64,000 nt of DNA from Fagopyrum homotropicum. Its lineage: Eukaryota > Streptophyta > Magnoliopsida > Caryophyllales > Polygonaceae. The DNA is taken from contig BSWB01000002.1 in assembly GCA_033239125.1 (NCBI GenBank), positions 88,594,560 through 88,658,559 on the forward strand, given 5' to 3'. The position numbers and the translations under genes were made by a program. The notes under the pieces are model-generated. The model was not told the origin of the DNA. It saw only the letters and a list, made by a program, of their open reading frames with translations, and did no database searches. This document shows positions 61,832 through 64,000 of the stretch, in pieces; position 1 is the stretch's first letter; each line of letters starts with the position of its first letter.

Positions 61832-62756
61832 TTGGGAATCCTTGAAGACCAACAATGGACGTTTTCCTTGACAAATGGCACGCAAAATCAAATTGTTTAG
61901 AACCATAAATGATGTTGGACAAAAGGGAAGAAAGAGGTGGAATGTTTGGTAGAAGTAGATCCAAAAGAACCAAACGACTCTCTTACAAGAACCTTGATCA
62001 GATTGATCAAAACCCAAGCAAGATGATGCCTTCAACCCTTTCTTCTATAACCTTACACAAGCCTTCAATGGAGAAGACAAGAACAAGGAGGGACTAGTAT
62101 TGACTAGTAGCACCAATCTCTAAAGAGATTAACACACACAAGAACAATCTAGCAGGAATTCACAACAATTCAATCAATGGCTCACTTTATTGATTGAATT
62201 TTCTGAATAGGAATAAAAGCTCTCAAAGAGACGGTTTATCAAGTTTTGCTAAAAATCTATCTAATCTGAAAAGAAGCTAAGGGAGGCTTTTTATATGCCT
62301 AGAAAGCCTCCTATCTAAAAAAGGAAAAACATTTGTCAAAAAGACAATAAAACAAATAAAACAACTAAAACAAATAAAAATAACCCTTAAAATGTTTTGA
62401 ACCTAAAGGTTATAAAAAGTCTTTCATTTTATACCAAAAGATGATATAAAATACAAAAGAAGCTCCAAAAGCCTCAATCTTCCATTTCTTGCAATTCCGG
62501 AACAAGTGTCTCTTTTTTGCTTTTGCATGGCTCCAAATCACGTGTGCATGGTCTCCCTTCCATGTCCAAGTCATCGGGAATCGTCATTAACGTGACTAAG
62601 GAAGTCTCAGTCAGCAATGGATCGTCAATGGTCTCCTTAGGAGCTAAGGACACCAACAAGTTGGACACCTCCTCTTGAATTGCTCTTGCCCTTGATCTAG
62701 TGATTGGCCCTTGCATTGTAGGACTAGTAGGGGTTGTTGGTGATGGTCCCTCATCA
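61832..62756 (-). repeat. rightmost LTR of the array (the original 5' LTR, lacking its last ~36 bp)
   Basis: Ends exactly in CCCTCATCA, i.e. TGATGAGGG in element orientation, the LTR start. Its other end is the usual linker junction at 61832, so the end of U5, the primer site and everything up to the polypurine region were lost here. This fits the parental deletion having begun in the 5' LTR. Confidence 0.88.
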
Positions 62757-62761
62757 CACGG
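62757..62761 (+). repeat. target-site duplication, right copy (CACGG)
   Basis: CACGG follows the LTR terminus CATCA directly and matches 16272-16276. Confidence 0.88.
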
Positions 62762-64000
62762 CCCAAAAAGGAACTTCGACGGCCGGGGTTTCGGTATTTT
62801 GTTGTTTTCACACATGGAAAGGAAGGTTCAGAGTCATCACGGGAGAAACCACAGCCGTGGTTTTGATGACGTTGCCTGTGGTTTTCTTTGGAAAAGACTG
62901 TTCCGTTATTGCCACATCAACAACGAAAGAAGGAGGCCTTTAGACCTAATTTTATCTTATAAAAGGAGGTTGATGGCTACATATTTGAGGACGGAATATA
63001 CAGGTCACATTTTCATTCACTTCCATACTTAGGCTTTCTCTACGTTCGAGATTTAATTGCTTCACCATTGGAGGAGATTGAAGAGCTTTCTTGATCCTGA
63101 CTTGGAGATTTTGTGAGATTTGTCTTTGGTTTTTTGACTATTGTCTTTGAGAACACATATTCTAGGATTATTCATTGTTTGATTCAGTTATTGATATTTG
63201 AAGATTGATTATTGAGTTATCATTGTTTTTCTTTGTTTTCTTCTTGGTTGCATGCCAATCTTGATTTTTTTTCTTTAACCTTGAATTGAATATGATAATG
63301 ATTGTTGGCTAAACCCTCTGTGATTTAGGGTGAAGGGTTGATGGTTGTGGTACAGATGATGATAGTTTGAGCCTTAACAGATCGGACCCTGAGAGTTGAG
63401 AGACGAAACCCTCGAACGAGGTTTTTCACGGCTTGTTATTCAGGAACCACGCCCGTGGTTTCCCAAGATCCAGCCGTGGTTTCCTCTGTTTTGCACGTTT
63501 TGCTTTTCCTTTATCCAAAGTTAAAGATTTCCTAAATCCTAACCTCGGTGAACCTTTTTAACCCTTAGCCTTGCTTGGTCGTAAGCTTATACGAGTTCTA
63601 GGTAATAGAGGATTCAAAACCCTCTATAAAAGTTGGAGAGTGTCAAAGCCTTTACCTTTGTCTTTCTTTAAACTTCTTTGGGTTTAGTTTTGGTATTGAG
63701 AGTACAATCCTATCCTCAGAACCTCTTCTTGACGCGACTCAACATCCGCGAAGTTGAATCCATTGGGTGAGATAAAAGGGTGTTGGAACTTCACCGTACA
63801 ATATCCTACCTTGAACATATACCTTTGCTATCCAACTCTGTCCGTACATATCCTTAGACATCTTGAATCGAACGCCACAACCGGATACTTAGATCTTTAG
63901 AATCCGCATTCCCCAATTATCCTTACATCTTATTCTTTAAATTGATCATTGCTTTGCTTGTTATACAAGTTAGATTGCTTTTACTGCTTTGTTCTTACTG
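62762..64000 (+). other. Athila-type 3' non-coding/LTR sequence after the array
   Basis: No supported gene. It contains two pairs of CCGTGGTTT words (62855-62885 and 63453-63482) and TATA-like sequences at about 62960 and 63625-63631. The second has ATAGAGG (63605-63611) and CCTCTAT (63621-63627) as a 7-bp inverted repeat overlapping the TATA box. This is probably mostly LTR, but neither boundary can be fixed from the window. Confidence 0.55.

Larger units (their letters stand above)
16277..62756 (-). repeat. 46.5-kb tandem array of 48 LTR copies inside one retrotransposon footprint
   Basis: Head-to-tail units with a period of 982-983 bp (variants 850, 909-910, 973 and 985-986 bp). Each unit is an element-1-family LTR lacking its last ~36 bp, plus a 48-bp linker from just upstream of the 3' LTR. 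The 47 linker-LTR junctions are at 17278, 18261, 19244, 20227, 21077, 22059, 23041, 24023, 25009, 25994, 26967, 27953, 28936, 29918, 30891, 31874, 32857, 33708, 34690, 35672, 36654, 37640, 38625, 39598, 40584, 41567, 42549, 43522, 44504, 45487, 46396, 47378, 48361, 49270, 50252, 51235, 52145, 53127, 54110, 55096, 56082, 56991, 57973, 58956, 59867, 60850 and 61832. No primer site, gag, protease, RT or integrase occurs inside. Outer ends are TGATG and CATCA, flanked by CACGG on both sides. Small length changes cluster in an 'aaaacgaat/aaaacaact' patch of each unit. Confidence 0.97.
13245..64000 (+). mobile_element. Athila-type LTR retrotransposon remnant (3' part), interrupted by the array
   Basis: The broken ATHILA ORF is followed by a long non-coding 3' region with the 'ggggac' hairpins often seen near the end of such elements. 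The 46.5-kb array lies in that region. Sequence on both sides carries the same CCGTGGTTT word pairs (13207-13237; 62855-62885; 63453-63482), which supports the flanks having been continuous before insertion. A TATA box at 63625-63631 suggests the 3' LTR lies in 62.8-64 kb, but I could not fix its ends. The primer site of this element is not in the window. Confidence 0.6.

Noticed and set aside
16277..62756. The array as dozens of small protein-coding genes on both strands
   Set aside because: The frames recur with the repeat period, overlap in several frames, mostly open with GTG or TTG, and are explained by U5 plus the pol tail. Only the pol-tail frame has a known origin, and it is not an independent gene.
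16277..62756. A CRISPR array, rDNA or a classical centromere satellite
   Set aside because: The unit is a ~980-bp LTR with no spacers, no rRNA sequence and no short monomer. Centromere function cannot be judged from sequence alone.
16277..62756. The array as an assembly artefact
   Set aside because: Units differ by several percent, blocks A and B differ at scattered sites, and both ends show LTR termini with a target duplication. Exact copy number still needs long reads.
16277..62756. Serial independent LTR insertions into each other
   Set aside because: All 47 internal junctions are the same non-LTR-terminal fusion, without target duplications between units.
63308..63335. Telomere-like words facing each other (CTAAACCC and TTTAGGG)
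   Set aside because: Only one unit each; compatible with chance.

Overview
The window is a block of nested plant LTR retrotransposons with no recognisable host gene. Plant origin is suggested by the initiator-tRNA-Met primer sites (TGGTATCAGAG), Ty3/gypsy polyproteins of plant type, an ATHILA-type ORF, and AT-rich non-coding DNA. I cannot name the species.

Layout. (1) 1-4958, minus strand: the 5' part of a Ty3/gypsy element (element 1): 5' LTR 3988-4958, primer site, leader, gag 1861-2808, then broken protease/reverse transcriptase running off the left edge. (2) 4959-12824, plus strand: a second, related Ty3/gypsy element (element 2). Its 5' LTR appears to have been cut by element 1. Gag, protease, RT, RNase H and integrase are all readable but carry many stops and frameshifts, and its complete 3' LTR is 11919-12824. 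(3) 12825-16271: remains of an Athila-type element (plus strand), with a broken ATHILA ORF (13245-14597) and a 1.7-kb non-coding 3' region. (4) 16277-62756: a 46.5-kb tandem array of about 0.98-kb units on the minus strand. (5) 62762-64000: the Athila-type non-coding/LTR sequence resumes.

The array is the main result. Each unit is the LTR of element 1's family, lacking its last ~36 bp and joined to 48 bp of the internal sequence that normally lies just upstream of the 3' LTR (polypurine tract included). There are 48 LTR copies and 47 copies of the same junction. The outer ends are exact LTR termini (TGATG...CATCA) and are flanked by the 5-bp direct repeat CACGG. The whole array therefore sits in the footprint of one retrotransposon insertion. 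The simplest history is: one element inserted; a microhomology deletion fused its 5' LTR to the sequence before its 3' LTR; unequal exchange between the two LTRs then built a satellite in place. Higher-order structure records later steps: a 13-unit block of 12.63 kb duplicated in tandem (about 18.1-30.7 and 30.7-43.4 kb), a 3-unit block of 2,874 bp, and a further duplication offset by about 7.72 kb.

Every unit keeps a TATA box inside an inverted repeat, a poly(A) signal inside a 12-bp hairpin, and usually an open frame for the detached pol C-terminal tail, because in this family the end of pol lies inside the LTR. No CRISPR array, rRNA, tRNA or bacterial feature was seen.
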